Positions 10,129 to 18,928 of a DNA stretch of 64,000 nt are shown one piece after another. A program made the position numbers and the translations under genes. The first letter of the stretch is position 1, and every line of letters starts with the position of its first letter. The notes below the pieces were generated by a model. It had not been told where the DNA came from. It ran no database searches and was given only the letters and a program-made list of their open reading frames with translations. Source of the stretch: Candidatus Eisenbacteria bacterium (lineage in GTDB: Bacteria; Eisenbacteria; RBG-16-71-46; CAIMUX01; JAHJDP01); assembly GCA_018831195.1 (NCBI GenBank), contig JAHJDP010000046.1, positions 1 through 64,000 on the forward strand. The letters are read 5' to 3'.

Positions 10129-10288
10129 CCGGACCGAGAAGCAGAAGCGAACGATCAAGGCTCTTGGTATTCGCAGGCTTCACAATCCCGTACTGAAAAA
10201 AGACACGCCTCAGATCAGAGGGATGATCTTTAAAGTCAAGCATCTCCTCGCGGTTGAGGAGGTTGAGGGAGAAGGCAATGAAGCTTGA
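10085..10288 (+). CDS. rpmD: Large ribosomal subunit protein L30
   Basis: A small 50S protein. The ATG at 10085 follows AAGGAAG and gives [20 protein letters not shown], then [35 protein letters not shown], the whole L30 fold in 67 residues. The start lies inside the 3' end of rpsE (44-base overlap), and the end overlaps rplO by 11 bases, so all three are probably translationally coupled. Confidence 0.94.
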   Translation: MSNLLQITQIRSAIDRTEKQKRTIKALGIRRLHNPVLKKDTPQIRGMIFKVKHLLAVEEVEGEGNEA

Positions 10289-10733
10289 TCGTCTGGAACC
10301 GGCACATGGATCGCGTCGCAATCGGAAGCGCCGCGGCTGCGGAAGCGGCTCGAATCTCGGCGTCAGGTGCGGCAGGGGGGACAAGGGTCAGAAGGCCCGT
10401 GCCGGCGGTGGGACGCGTCCTGGTTTTGAAGGCGGACAGATGCCCTTGCAACGGCGTGTGCCGAAGCGAGGATTTACGCCTTTGACCCGGAGGAGATTCC
10501 AGATTGTCGATCTGGCGCGTCTCGGGGGTTGGGATACAGCACAGGAGTTGAATGCGATAATCCTTGCGGAGCAGGGGTTCGTGAGAGCCGCCTTTCTTCC
10601 CGTCAAGCTTCTCGGCACCGGTGAGGCTCCCAAGGGCCTCAAAGTTAAAGTCGATGCCGTGACCAAGCAGGCGCGGAAGAAGATTGAGGATGCCGGTGGA
10701 TCAATCGAACTGATCGGCGGCGCGTCATCTTGA
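10278..10733 (+). CDS. rplO: Large ribosomal subunit protein L15
   Basis: A late-assembling 50S protein. The ATG at 10278, after GGGAGAAGG, yields [20 protein letters not shown]. The Gly/Arg-rich domain CGSGSNLGVRCGRGDKGQKA and FEGGQMPLQRRVPKRGF are characteristic; the C-terminal globular domain ends IELIGGASS. The 151-residue length is standard. Last r-protein before secY. Confidence 0.96.
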   Translation: MKLDRLEPAHGSRRNRKRRGCGSGSNLGVRCGRGDKGQKARAGGGTRPGFEGGQMPLQRRVPKRGFTPLTRRRFQIVDLARLGGWDTAQELNAIILAEQGFVRAAFLPVKLLGTGEAPKGLKVKVDAVTKQARKKIEDAGGSIELIGGASS

Positions 10734-10774
10734 CGGCCAGGGGATAAGGGAATCGCTTAAGGCGGGAGCTGCAC

Positions 10775-12088
10775 ATGCTGCAATCGTTCCAATCGATGTT
10801 CAAGATCCCGGAGCTGAAGCGCCGGCTTCTCATGACGGCGTTACTTCTCGTGATCTACCGTTTGGGTGGGCACATCCCGACCCCGATCGTGGATGGCGGT
10901 GCGCTGGCGGCTTATTTTAAGTCACAAGCCCAGGGCACGCTTTTGGGTCTCTACGATCTCTTTGTCGGGGGTAATTTTAGTAAGGCGACGATCTTTGCTC
11001 TGGGAATCATGCCGTACATCAGCGCCTCGATTATTCTTCAGTTGTTCGGCGCCGTGATTCCCTATTTTGAGAGGCTTCAGAAAGAGGGTGAAGAAGGCCG
11101 GAAGAAGATTACCCAGTACACCCGTTACGGAACGGTCCTCCTTTCTCTCGTTCAATCGTTCGGGATCTCTATCTTTTTAGAGAGCCTCAACAGCCGCAGC
11201 GATATTCCGATCGTGACCCACCCCGGTTTTGCCTTCCGCCTGCTGACCATGCTGACCATGACCACGGGTACCGTTTTTGTCATGTGGCTGGGTGAGCAGA
11301 TTACGGAGAAGGGCATCGGCAACGGCATATCACTGATTATTTTCATCGGTATCGTGGCCCGCTCCCCGAATGACATTATTAATACGACGCGCCTGGTGAT
11401 CAGCGGTGGGCTCAGCATATTTACATTGATCTTTGTTGTGATCTTCATGATCGCCTCAACCGGTTTTGTGGTCTGGATGACGAAGGCGCAGCGAAAAATC
11501 CCGGTGCAATACGCCAAACGAATTGTCGGGCGACGAATGTATGGCGGGCAAAGCACGCATATTCCCTTGCGTGTGAATACCGCCGGTGTGATCCCGATTA
11601 TCTTCGCCCAGTCCATCGTTGTTTTCCCGGGGACGCTGGCTAGTTTCTTTCCCAGCAGTGAAGGGATGCAGTCGCTGGTTCAGATTTTCCGACCGGGTGA
11701 TTTTGTTTACAGTTTTATGTACGGCTTGTTGATCATTTTCTTCTCGTACTTCTACACGGCCATTGTCCTCAATCCTCAGGATCTGGCTGACAATATGAAG
11801 AAGTATGGCGGATTTATTCCCGGTGTGCGCCCCGGACAAACAACAGCGCGGTATATCGACCGGATTATGACCAGGATCACACTACCCGGATCATTGTATC
11901 TGGCCTTGATTGCTATCCTTCCGGACATGTTGATCCAGAGACTGGGTGTTCCATTCTACTTTGGTGGAACCAGCTTATTGATCATTGTTGGTGTGGCGCT
12001 CGATACGTTACAGCAAATTGAGTCGCACCTGTTGATCCGACACTATGACGGTTTCCTCAAGAAGGGGAAACTGAGGGCGAGGAGATAA
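10775..12088 (+). CDS. secY: Protein translocase subunit SecY
   Basis: SecY is the channel of the SecYEG translocon in the inner membrane. The 437-residue protein starts MLQSFQSMFKIPELKRRLLM and has about ten hydrophobic segments. Signature stretches include GGNFSKATIFALGIMPYISASII for TM2 and the plug region, GEQITEKGIGNGISLIIF, and ENMKKYGGFIPG-like DNMKKYGGFIPGVRPGQTT near the cytosolic C5 loop. It sits between rplO and adk, as in most spc operons. Confidence 0.97.
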   Translation: MLQSFQSMFKIPELKRRLLMTALLLVIYRLGGHIPTPIVDGGALAAYFKSQAQGTLLGLYDLFVGGNFSKATIFALGIMPYISASIILQLFGAVIPYFERLQKEGEEGRKKITQYTRYGTVLLSLVQSFGISIFLESLNSRSDIPIVTHPGFAFRLLTMLTMTTGTVFVMWLGEQITEKGIGNGISLIIFIGIVARSPNDIINTTRLVISGGLSIFTLIFVVIFMIASTGFVVWMTKAQRKIPVQYAKRIVGRRMYGGQSTHIPLRVNTAGVIPIIFAQSIVVFPGTLASFFPSSEGMQSLVQIFRPGDFVYSFMYGLLIIFFSYFYTAIVLNPQDLADNMKKYGGFIPGVRPGQTTARYIDRIMTRITLPGSLYLALIAILPDMLIQRLGVPFYFGGTSLLIIVGVALDTLQQIESHLLIRHYDGFLKKGKLRARR

Positions 12089-12131
12089 TTCGAGGTCTGG
12101 CCGAGGCCTAACCGAGAGTGCTTCGAGGTTT

Positions 12132-12794
12132 ATGGCTAAAGATTATAAAAAGCGGATCATCCTACTGGGAGCCCCGGGCGCCGGAAAAGGAACGCATGCC
12201 GAGCGCCTAAAGGGTGATTTGGGTGTTCCTGTTCTCGGTACGGGAGATCTTCTGCGAGCGGAAATCAAAGAAGGAACGCCGCTGGGATCGAAGGCTAAGA
12301 AATATGTCGAGTCGGGGCAACTCGTGCCCGACGACCTGATCATTGCGATGGTCAGGAGCCGGATGTCCAAACCCGATGCGCGTGATGGATTTATGCTGGA
12401 TGGATTTCCCCGCTCTGTGGAGCAGGCGGAAGCCCTTGATGGCATCCTCGACGAATTGGAGATGGCGATCGAAAGGGTTGTCGAAATCGATGTGGATGAA
12501 GAGGTCGTTGTCGCCCGCCTTTCCAGCCGTCGAATCTGTAAGGGCTGCGGGCGGGTCTACAATGCGATTTCCGATCCGCCAAACAAAGAAGGTATTTGTA
12601 ATGCCTGCGGTGGGGAGGTCATCACACGGAGCGATGATGTTCCGGAGACAATCCGGCACCGGTTGAGCGTTTATAGAACCAGCACCGAGCCGCTAACGGA
12701 CTATTATGAAAAACGCGGTATTCTCCGCCGGGTCAGCGGCAGCGGTGATGTCGATGAGATTTACCATCGCATTCTGGATACCTTAAAGGGTTGA
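12132..12794 (+). CDS. adk: Adenylate kinase, zinc-lid type
   Basis: Catalyses ATP + AMP to 2 ADP in the cytosol. The P-loop GAPGAGKGT is at residues 13-21, and the AMP-binding motif DGFPRSVEQA is near 90. The long LID carries Cys136, Cys139, Cys156 and Cys159, the four-cysteine zinc form found in many Gram-positives and FCB bacteria. The 220-residue length is normal. secY-adk-map-infA order supports the call. Confidence 0.97.
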   Translation: MAKDYKKRIILLGAPGAGKGTHAERLKGDLGVPVLGTGDLLRAEIKEGTPLGSKAKKYVESGQLVPDDLIIAMVRSRMSKPDARDGFMLDGFPRSVEQAEALDGILDELEMAIERVVEIDVDEEVVVARLSSRRICKGCGRVYNAISDPPNKEGICNACGGEVITRSDDVPETIRHRLSVYRTSTEPLTDYYEKRGILRRVSGSGDVDEIYHRILDTLKG

Positions 12795-12809
12795 ACCCGG
12801 GTGTGATGA

Positions 12810-13625
12810 ATGATTTTTTTGCGGCGACAGGAAGAGATTGAGAAGATCCGCGAAAGCGGGCGCATCGTCGCCGGAGCTTTGGATCTGGCGGAAGAAGCCG
12901 TTAGACCCGGCATCACGACAGACACGCTCGATGCCATGATTGAGGAGTATATCCTGTCAGAGGGAGGGGTTCCCTCGTTCAAGGGATATCATGGTTATCC
13001 GGCCAGCTCCTGTTTGTCGATCAATGATGTTGTCGTTCATGGGATCCCTGACAAAGGGCGGGAGCTCAAGAGCGGTGATATTATCGGCGTGGATATCGGC
13101 TGTTACAAAAACGGTTACCACGGTGATGCGGCCAAGACCTTTGCTGTTGGTGAGGTGGAGGATCGGGTGATCTTGCAGATGCAGGTCACGCGCGAGGCCC
13201 TCTACGAGGGAATCCAGCAGGCGCGGATCGGCAATAAGCTGGGTGATATCTCAGCCGCCATTCAGAACCGGGTTGAGATGCACAGCTTTTCGATCGTACG
13301 GGATCTTGTCGGTCATGGTGTCGGCGAAAAGCTGCACGAAGATCCGCAGGTTCCGAATTATGGACGGCCCGGTACGGGACCCAGTTTGAAGGCGGGGATG
13401 GTTCTGGCCTTGGAACCGATGGTCAATGCCGGAAGCTTCGCGGTGGAGACGCTGAAAGACGGTTGGACGGTTGTAACCAAGGATGGTGGCCTTTCGACAC
13501 ATTTTGAGCATACAATCACAATAACGGAAACCGGTCCGGAGGTCTTAACACTTAGTTCCAAATTCGGGTCTTTTACCGAGGAGGTAGAAAAAGCTCGTGC
13601 CGAAGCAAGAACCCGTATTGGTTGA
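12810..13625 (+). CDS. map: Methionine aminopeptidase type I
   Basis: Removes the initiator methionine from nascent proteins. All five metal ligands of the pita-bread fold are present: Asp95 and Asp106 ([19 protein letters not shown]), His169 ([13 protein letters not shown]), Glu202 (ALEPMV) and Glu233 (HFEHTITIT). Catalytic His78 lies in [10 protein letters not shown]. The 271-residue length is slightly above the short form, with a C-terminal tail that overlaps the infA start by 29 bases. Confidence 0.97.
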   Translation: MIFLRRQEEIEKIRESGRIVAGALDLAEEAVRPGITTDTLDAMIEEYILSEGGVPSFKGYHGYPASSCLSINDVVVHGIPDKGRELKSGDIIGVDIGCYKNGYHGDAAKTFAVGEVEDRVILQMQVTREALYEGIQQARIGNKLGDISAAIQNRVEMHSFSIVRDLVGHGVGEKLHEDPQVPNYGRPGTGPSLKAGMVLALEPMVNAGSFAVETLKDGWTVVTKDGGLSTHFEHTITITETGPEVLTLSSKFGSFTEEVEKARAEARTRIG

Positions 13626-13815
13626 AGGGAAAGTAGTCGAACCGTTGCCGAATACGATGTTCCGGGTCGAAATTGAAGGCGGCCATATTGTCTTAGCGCA
13701 TGTGGCCGGAAAGATGAGGATTCACAATATCAGGATTCTTCCGGGAGACAAGGTCACCGTGGAGCTTTCGCTCTACGATCCGACCCGCGGAAGAATCGTC
13801 TATCGCTATAAGTAG
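13597..13815 (+). CDS. infA: Translation initiation factor IF-1
   Basis: IF-1 occupies the A site of the 30S initiation complex. The 72-residue OB-fold matches family length: [32 protein letters not shown] and the terminal [13 protein letters not shown]. The start is GTG within the 3' end of map, 12 bases after GAGGAGG. This nested GTG start suggests coupling to map translation. Confidence 0.95.
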   Translation: MPKQEPVLVEGKVVEPLPNTMFRVEIEGGHIVLAHVAGKMRIHNIRILPGDKVTVELSLYDPTRGRIVYRYK

Positions 13816-13869
13816 GAATAAGCCTTAGAGAATCCAGGTGCGGTTCTTTGAAAAGCTGGAGATAGAGAA

Positions 13870-13983
13870 ATGAAGGTTCGTGCATCAGTCAAAAAGATCT
13901 GTGAGCACTGCAAGATCATCAAGCGGCACGGTGTGATCCGCGTGATTTGTAAGAACCCACGGCACAAGCAGCGGCAGGGTTGA
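13870..13983 (+). CDS. rpmJ: Large ribosomal subunit protein L36, zinc type
   Basis: A 37-residue open frame beginning [20 protein letters not shown]. The zinc ribbon ligands Cys11, Cys14, Cys27 and His32 are all present, so this is the zinc-binding form. Its position between infA and rpsM is the canonical one. The upstream context GAGATAGAGAA serves as a weak ribosome-binding site. Confidence 0.96.
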   Translation: MKVRASVKKICEHCKIIKRHGVIRVICKNPRHKQRQG

Positions 13984-14039
13984 GAATCCTGTCGGGCTGG
14001 AGTGCTTAGGGTTTTGTTTGAGGTCTAAGGAGGTCGTTC

Positions 14040-14423
14040 GTGGCAAGAATCGCGGGAGTGGATCTTCCAAACAATAAAAGGGTCGTCATTGCTCTGACTT
14101 ATATTTACGGAATCGGGCCGACATCCGCCAGGAAAATCGCCGAGGCGACGGAAATCTCTGTGGATAAAAAGATGAGCGAAATTACCGAGGATGAAGCCGC
14201 TCGGTTGCGGACTGAAATCGAGAACCAATATCGCGTGGAAGGGACTCTGCACACCGAGAAAGGCATGAATGTGAAGCGGCTGATGGATATCGGATGTTAT
14301 CGTGGTATCCGGCATCGCCGTGGTCTCCCCTGCAGGGGGCAGAGGACCCATACGAACAGCAGAACACGCAAGGGCCCTAGAAAAGGTGCTCCCGTGGTCA
14401 AGAAGACGAAACCGGGGAAATAA
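14040..14423 (+). CDS. rpsM: Small ribosomal subunit protein S13
   Basis: S13 is in the 30S head and contacts the P-site tRNA and 50S bridges. It starts at GTG six bases after AAGGAGG. The product [26 protein letters not shown] contains the helix-two-turn-helix N-domain; the C-terminal tail is basic ([19 protein letters not shown]). The 127-residue length is typical. First gene of the alpha-operon segment. Confidence 0.96.
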   Translation: MARIAGVDLPNNKRVVIALTYIYGIGPTSARKIAEATEISVDKKMSEITEDEAARLRTEIENQYRVEGTLHTEKGMNVKRLMDIGCYRGIRHRRGLPCRGQRTHTNSRTRKGPRKGAPVVKKTKPGK

Positions 14424-14461
14424 TAATCTGGGACTCCAAAATGAGCGGAGGTTTATAGTTC

Positions 14462-14848
14462 ATGGCGCGTGCCCGTAGGGATAAGAAGAAAGACAGAAAA
14501 GTCGGAGCCAATGGTTGCGTTCATATCCAAGCGACCTTCAATAACACAATCATTTCCGTCACGGATCCCACTGGGGCCGTGATCAGCTGGTCCAGCGGCG
14601 GAAAGGTTGGTTTCAAGGGTTCTCGCAAGAGCACTCCGTTCGCCGCGCAGATGGCCGCCGGCGAAGCCGCGAAGGAAGCGATGGGTTTCGGACTGCGGCG
14701 CGTTGAGGTTTGGGTGAAGGGACCGGGACAGGGCCGCGAAGCGGCGGTTCGTAGTCTCTCAGCCGCTGGGCTCGAGGTGTCGGCAATCCGTGACGTGACG
14801 CCGATTCCTCACAATGGATGCCGCCCACCAAAAAGGCGGCGAGTATAA
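14462..14848 (+). CDS. rpsK: Small ribosomal subunit protein S11
   Basis: S11 lies on the 30S platform and interacts with the Shine-Dalgarno helix. The 128-residue product has [20 protein letters not shown] and [20 protein letters not shown]-like segments, and ends with the invariant [26 protein letters not shown] precedes the ATG. Confidence 0.97.
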   Translation: MARARRDKKKDRKVGANGCVHIQATFNNTIISVTDPTGAVISWSSGGKVGFKGSRKSTPFAAQMAAGEAAKEAMGFGLRRVEVWVKGPGQGREAAVRSLSAAGLEVSAIRDVTPIPHNGCRPPKRRRV

Positions 14849-14936
14849 TATCTTTGTGCCGGTCGATTAGGACCGCTGTATTAAGCCGGCTGTGTAAGCC
14901 GGCTGCATAAATTGAATGGGTTAAATCGGAGGTTTC

Positions 14937-15566
14937 ATGGCTAGATATCGTGATGCCCGCTGCCGGTTGTGCCGGCGTGAAGGGATCCGGCTTTACCTCA
15001 AAGGTGAGCGCTGCTATTCGGACAAATGCGCCGTGGAGTCCAGGGGTTTTCCCCCGGGACAGCATGGGCGCGGGCGACGCACGCGAGAGACGTCCTACGG
15101 CCTGCAGTTGCGCGAGAAGCAGAAGGCCAAGCGGATCTATGGCATCCTTGAGCGTCAATTCCGGCGGTATTTCCAGATCGCTTCAATGAGGCAGGGCCGC
15201 GCCGGCGAGGAATTGCTGAAGATCCTCGAATCGAGATTGGACAATGTCGTCCACCGGTTGGGTATGGTTCCTTCACGGAGCTACGCACGGCAGCTCGTCC
15301 GGCATCGTCACATAGAGGTGAACGGCCGGGTTGTGACGATTCCATCTTACCAGGTGCGCTCTGGTGATCTCGTATCGGTTCGGGAGAAGAGCAAACTTCG
15401 CAAAGAGATCAAGGAAACGATGGAAAACCGTCGTCGCACCGAAGATCAGCCCTGGCTTGATGTGATGGACAAAGAGGTCGCCGGGAAGGTTCTTCAACTC
15501 CCGTCGCGGGATGAGGTCAAGATTCCAGTGAATGAGCAGATGATCGTCGAGCTCTACTCGAAGTAG
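14937..15566 (+). CDS. rpsD: Small ribosomal subunit protein S4, zinc type
   Basis: S4 nucleates 30S assembly and forms the mRNA entry with S3 and S5. Cys9, Cys12, Cys26 and Cys31 make the N-terminal zinc site, so this is the C+ form. The S4 RNA-binding motif follows: LESRLDNVVHRLGMVPSR and the HIEVNGRVVTIPSYQVRSGD segment. 209 residues is standard. The 88-base gap upstream holds a short direct repeat of AAGCCGGCTG. Confidence 0.97.
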   Translation: MARYRDARCRLCRREGIRLYLKGERCYSDKCAVESRGFPPGQHGRGRRTRETSYGLQLREKQKAKRIYGILERQFRRYFQIASMRQGRAGEELLKILESRLDNVVHRLGMVPSRSYARQLVRHRHIEVNGRVVTIPSYQVRSGDLVSVREKSKLRKEIKETMENRRRTEDQPWLDVMDKEVAGKVLQLPSRDEVKIPVNEQMIVELYSK

Positions 15567-15645
15567 GGATCGTGTCGATGGGCTGTACATTCACAGAAGG
15601 ATCAAACTTTAAACATCTCACAATCTGGGTGGAGGCAAAGGCGTC

Positions 15646-16734
15646 ATGAAATGGAAAATCCTGCAGATGCCGGAAGGTATCGAGCACGCCAAGGAAGAAT
15701 CCACCGCTACCTATGGCAAGTTTGTTGTCGAGCCATTGGAGAGGGGATTTGGGCTCACATTGGGCAACGCACTCCGACGCGTGCTCATGTCTTCACTGCA
15801 AGGTGTGGCGGTGACCGCGTGCAGGATCGCAGGTGCGCGGCATGAGTTTAATGCCATTCCCGGAGTTGTAGAAGATGCCGCTGAAATCGTCCTGAACCTC
15901 AAGCAGGTCCGGTTCAAGCACAAGGGTGATGGACCGCGTACCGGTTTCTTCCGCAGGAAGGGACAGGGCGTTATCACCGCGGGTGATCTCGAAATCGCAG
16001 AAGAAATAGAGGTTTTGAATCCGGAACAGCATATCGCCACGGTGAGCGATGATATCGAACTCGAAATCGAGGTTCGTGTCTCATCCGGGCGCGGCTATAC
16101 TCCGGCCGAAGTTTATCGTGACCGGGCGGATGGATCCATTCCGATGGATGCTGTTTTTTCTCCTATAACGAGAGCACATTATACGGTTGAGAAGAAACGA
16201 ATCGGTCAAAGAATTGATTTCGACAGGCTTGTGATTGAGATTTGGACCGACGGATCGATCCTGCCGCAGGACTCGTTGGCGATGGCTGCCAAGGTCCTAC
16301 GGGATCACCTCAACCTCTTTATCAAGTTTGAGGAAGCCTTCGAGGAAGAGGAAGAAACGGTTGTGGACGAGGAATTCACCCGGATCAAGATCCTGCTGGA
16401 ACGTCCCGTCGAGGAGTTGGAGCTATCCGTGCGATCCGGAAACTGCCTCCGCTCGGCCAAGATCGCGTCACTTGGCGATCTTGTACAAAAATCGGAAGCG
16501 GAGATGCTTCAGTATAAGAATTTCGGAAAGAAATCACTTCAAGAAATCAAGGAGATGTTGCAGAATCAATCACTCCATTTCTCGATGGATGTTTCGAAGT
16601 ATCTGGGTGTTGGTTCCAGCACGAAATCATCGGACTGGGATGAAGATGTGGATGAGTACGATGACTCCGATGTCGATATTGATCCATATACCGACGCAGA
16701 TGCCGGGCCTGAACCGGTTGTGACTGAGGAATGA
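15646..16734 (+). CDS. rpoA: RNA polymerase alpha subunit with acidic C-terminal tail
   Basis: The alpha subunit nucleates RNA polymerase assembly through its N-terminal domain (about residues 1-235, with YGKFVVEPLERGFGLTLGNALRR) and contacts UP elements and activators through its C-terminal domain. The latter runs about residues 245-320 and includes RSGNCLRSAKIASLGDLVQ and FGKKSLQEIKEMLQ. At 362 residues it is about 30 longer than E. coli RpoA. The excess is a C-terminal tail rich in Asp and Glu (DWDEDVDEYDDSDVDIDP and beyond). Confidence 0.97.
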   Translation: MKWKILQMPEGIEHAKEESTATYGKFVVEPLERGFGLTLGNALRRVLMSSLQGVAVTACRIAGARHEFNAIPGVVEDAAEIVLNLKQVRFKHKGDGPRTGFFRRKGQGVITAGDLEIAEEIEVLNPEQHIATVSDDIELEIEVRVSSGRGYTPAEVYRDRADGSIPMDAVFSPITRAHYTVEKKRIGQRIDFDRLVIEIWTDGSILPQDSLAMAAKVLRDHLNLFIKFEEAFEEEEETVVDEEFTRIKILLERPVEELELSVRSGNCLRSAKIASLGDLVQKSEAEMLQYKNFGKKSLQEIKEMLQNQSLHFSMDVSKYLGVGSSTKSSDWDEDVDEYDDSDVDIDPYTDADAGPEPVVTEE

Positions 16735-16747
16735 TAGGGAGAACACC

Positions 16748-17167
16748 ATGCGGCATAGAAAGTCAGGAAAAGCGCTCGGTAGAACGGCCGATCACCGCCG
16801 GGCTCTGAAACGCAATCTGGTAACGGAGCTTTTCCGTCACGAGAGAATTCAAACAACGACGACAAAGGCAAAAGAAAGCCGACATCTCGCTGAGCGTTTG
16901 GTCACCTATGCCAAGCGTGGCGGCCTGGGCCGCCGGCGTCTGGCCGCCCGCTACATCCAGGATGAGAGCGTGTTGAAACGGCTCTTTGATGACGTCGCCC
17001 CGCGATTCGCAGAACGTCCGGGCGGATACACAAGGATCGTTAAGGTGGGGCGCCGCAGAGGGGACGGGGGCGAAATCGCCATTCTTGAGCTGGTTGGCGC
17101 CGGCGAAGTCTTGGCTGCCGCCGCGAAAGAGAAGCACAAAGACAAGGACGACAAGAAGAAAAAGTAG
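16748..17167 (+). CDS. rplQ: Large ribosomal subunit protein L17
   Basis: L17 lies near the tunnel exit. The core is canonical: MRHRKSGKALGRTADHRRALKRNL, ERIQTTTTKAKESRHLAERLVTYAKRGG, and YTRIVKVGRRRGDGGEIAILELV. A Lys/Asp tail (KEKHKDKDDKKKK) extends it to 139 residues. Last protein gene of the super-operon, followed by tRNA-Asn and a terminator. Confidence 0.96.
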   Translation: MRHRKSGKALGRTADHRRALKRNLVTELFRHERIQTTTTKAKESRHLAERLVTYAKRGGLGRRRLAARYIQDESVLKRLFDDVAPRFAERPGGYTRIVKVGRRRGDGGEIAILELVGAGEVLAAAAKEKHKDKDDKKKK

Positions 17168-17226
17168 GATGGTTTGATCCCAATGTGGTATAGGGTTTAA
17201 GACTGTATGGTGTTTTAGGAAAAATT

Positions 17227-17299
17227 CCTCGGTAGCTCAATTGGTAGAGCATGCGGCTGTTAACCGCAGGGTCGTAGGTTCGAGTCCTACCCGGGGAGC
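17227..17299 (+). tRNA. tRNA-Asn (anticodon GTT)
   Basis: A complete cloverleaf of 73 nt. The acceptor arm TCCTCGG pairs with CCGGGGA (one T-G pair). The D arm is GCTC/GAGC. The anticodon stem TGCGG/CCGCA encloses loop CTGTTAA with anticodon GTT. The T arm GTAGG/CCTAC encloses TTCGAGT. Discriminator G73 fits asparagine. CCA is not encoded; the next bases are CCG. Confidence 0.96.
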
Positions 17300-17306
17300 C
17301 GCAAGA

Positions 17307-17331
17307 AGCCGCCTCGAGATGAGGCGGCTTG
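17307..17331 (+). terminator. Rho-independent terminator after tRNA-Asn
   Basis: A perfect 10-bp stem (AAGCCGCCTC with GAGGCGGCTT) with a five-base loop GAGAT, followed by a moderately T-rich tract (GTTTGTTGTGATTTT). It begins eight bases after the tRNA and marks the end of the ribosomal super-operon. Confidence 0.88.
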
Positions 17332-17381
17332 TTTGTTGTGATTTTAGATAGGGTGAGGTTTGTAAAGGGTATAACCGGCTG

Positions 17382-18506
17382 TCACTCCAGTTCTTCCAGC
17401 ATCTTCTTCCCATTGGTATTGTCTGGGTTCAGCTCCACGGACCTCTTATAATACTCCGCGGCCTTCTGCCTGTCCCCTTTGAGATGGTATGCTTCTCCCA
17501 AGCTGTCCCAAGTGTTCCAGGAGTTGGGGTAGTGCTCGGTGTTGGCCGTGAAGACCTGAATGGCCGCATCGACGAGGTCATGGGCGAGAAGGGCGTATCC
17601 CAATCTGTTGATTTCGGCTTCTTCATCCGGCTCCCTCGGTCCATATTCCACCGTCCACACTTTCTCCTGCCAATTCTCTGAGAAGAGGTCTTTGAGAGGG
17701 AATCGGCGCCGACCCTGCTTCAACTCTTCCTTCAGATTTAAGACATACACCTCCTCGAAGTTATGGAAATAGTATATGTACATGATCTGGTTGGTGAGGT
17801 CGCATATGACGCTATACTTCGTTGCGTTCCGGCCTTCGTTGTGGGTGTTGGAGAGAATCGCCCGGGCGAGTTCCAGGCTAGGCTCACCCGCGTCGAGCAT
17901 TTCAGTTGTCATACGATAGCGGTCACACGCCTCCAGTGGTTTGTCGGTCTTGCTCAGCATGAAGTTGGTGAGAACGAAGTCGTCATCATCGCTTCTTACC
18001 ACGACGTCACCTTCTTTGACCGCGGCGTTGCCGGCAGCATCGCCATACAGAGCCATGTTCTGCTCATAGAGCTCATGGTAGTAGCCGCTAAGAAACTCTA
18101 TGGCTTCTTCCACGGTTGCGGTCTTCATCAACACATCCTCAAACAACTCGCGCTCACCGTCATATTGCGGGAGCTTCCTCATCTCCGTAAGGTCCTTGGG
18201 ACCGCTCCCGAAGGAGTCATAGTAGAGGCCGGCTGTATTAAGGCCATGGAAGGGGAAGTATCGGCCCTCTGCGATTTCATACCCGATGAATACGGAGCCA
18301 TACTCATCTTCGGTGGCAGCAGGTTCGAACCAGATATTGAACTCCTTGAAATCGTAGTCCTCGTTGCCTCCGGCATAAACGATCTCTCCGGATTTGAAGA
18401 CAAACCCCGTGCAGGCCTGGGTTGCGGTTACCGTGAGAAGCAGAGTTCCGGCCCCGGCCATGAGCAGGGTTGCAGCAGCTGCGATCCTGAGATTCTTCGG
18501 TTTCAC
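17382..18506 (-). CDS. Secreted Ntn-hydrolase (C59/linear amide C-N hydrolase-like) with C-terminal TPR
   Basis: The 374-residue product starts with a signal peptide (residues 1-31, LLMAGAGTLLLTVTATQA). Cys32 follows in ACTGFVFKSGEIVYAGGNEDYD. In choloylglycine and penicillin-V acylases, removal of leader residues exposes the N-terminal nucleophile Cys, and here signal cleavage after QA would do the same. NTAGLYYDSFG and ILSNTHNEG fit the family. Residues about 300-374 form one or two TPR repeats (NSWNTWDSLGEAYHLKGDRQKAAEYYKRSVELNPDN). The substrate is unknown. Divergent from the secreted-protein genes to its right. Confidence 0.75.
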   Translation of the reverse strand: MKPKNLRIAAAATLLMAGAGTLLLTVTATQACTGFVFKSGEIVYAGGNEDYDFKEFNIWFEPAATEDEYGSVFIGYEIAEGRYFPFHGLNTAGLYYDSFGSGPKDLTEMRKLPQYDGERELFEDVLMKTATVEEAIEFLSGYYHELYEQNMALYGDAAGNAAVKEGDVVVRSDDDDFVLTNFMLSKTDKPLEACDRYRMTTEMLDAGEPSLELARAILSNTHNEGRNATKYSVICDLTNQIMYIYYFHNFEEVYVLNLKEELKQGRRRFPLKDLFSENWQEKVWTVEYGPREPDEEAEINRLGYALLAHDLVDAAIQVFTANTEHYPNSWNTWDSLGEAYHLKGDRQKAAEYYKRSVELNPDNTNGKKMLEELE

Positions 18507-18928
18507 GATTTCACCTCGCCAGATGTTCTCTCTTTACACTCCGTCACCGTCATCGGAAGCCCTGACCTCGCCCCGTTATGTCCAAGAATACGATTACAGT
18601 CGATTTTTGTTACCAAGATATATTTTAGATGATCAAGGGTGGCGGATTGGTCGAGGAGGATCCCGTTTAAGGGTATCTTCATGCCCAGGAAGCGGTTCAC
18701 TGTCGAACAGAGCATCACCATGAGCCTCGATGAAAGCGTCTCGATAAGATTTGGCTAATCCCCCCTTCAAAGAGGGTGAATAAGGGTCAAGACAAGCGGA
18801 GTGGCGCCGGGGCCATGGACAAGAGGGGGGTATTTGAAGTAAAATCACACTACGATTATTTTGGTGGGTCAACATGAACCGAGGTCAATATTAACCCCCC
18901 CGCTTACCACGGAAGTACGGAGTGAGCC
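18507..18928. other. Intergenic stretch, nothing recognised
   Basis: About 420 bases between divergently oriented genes. Short open frames run through it but none has a plausible ribosome-binding site plus family resemblance. It presumably carries the two divergent promoters; I could not place convincing -35/-10 pairs. Confidence 0.5.

Noticed and set aside
14877-14910. Direct repeat AAGCCGGCTG in the rpsK-rpsD gap considered as an operator or S4 target
   Set aside because: Only two short copies, no pseudoknot-like fold that I could trace; too weak to call regulatory.
17763-18632. Plus-strand open frame of 289 codons
   Set aside because: Antisense to the C59-like hydrolase; no ribosome-binding site and no family resemblance, while the hydrolase has a signal peptide and catalytic motif.
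18633-18875. Minus-strand 80-codon frame with a faint transposase-like look
   Set aside because: No motif could be matched, no terminal repeats flank it, and no ribosome-binding site is visible.
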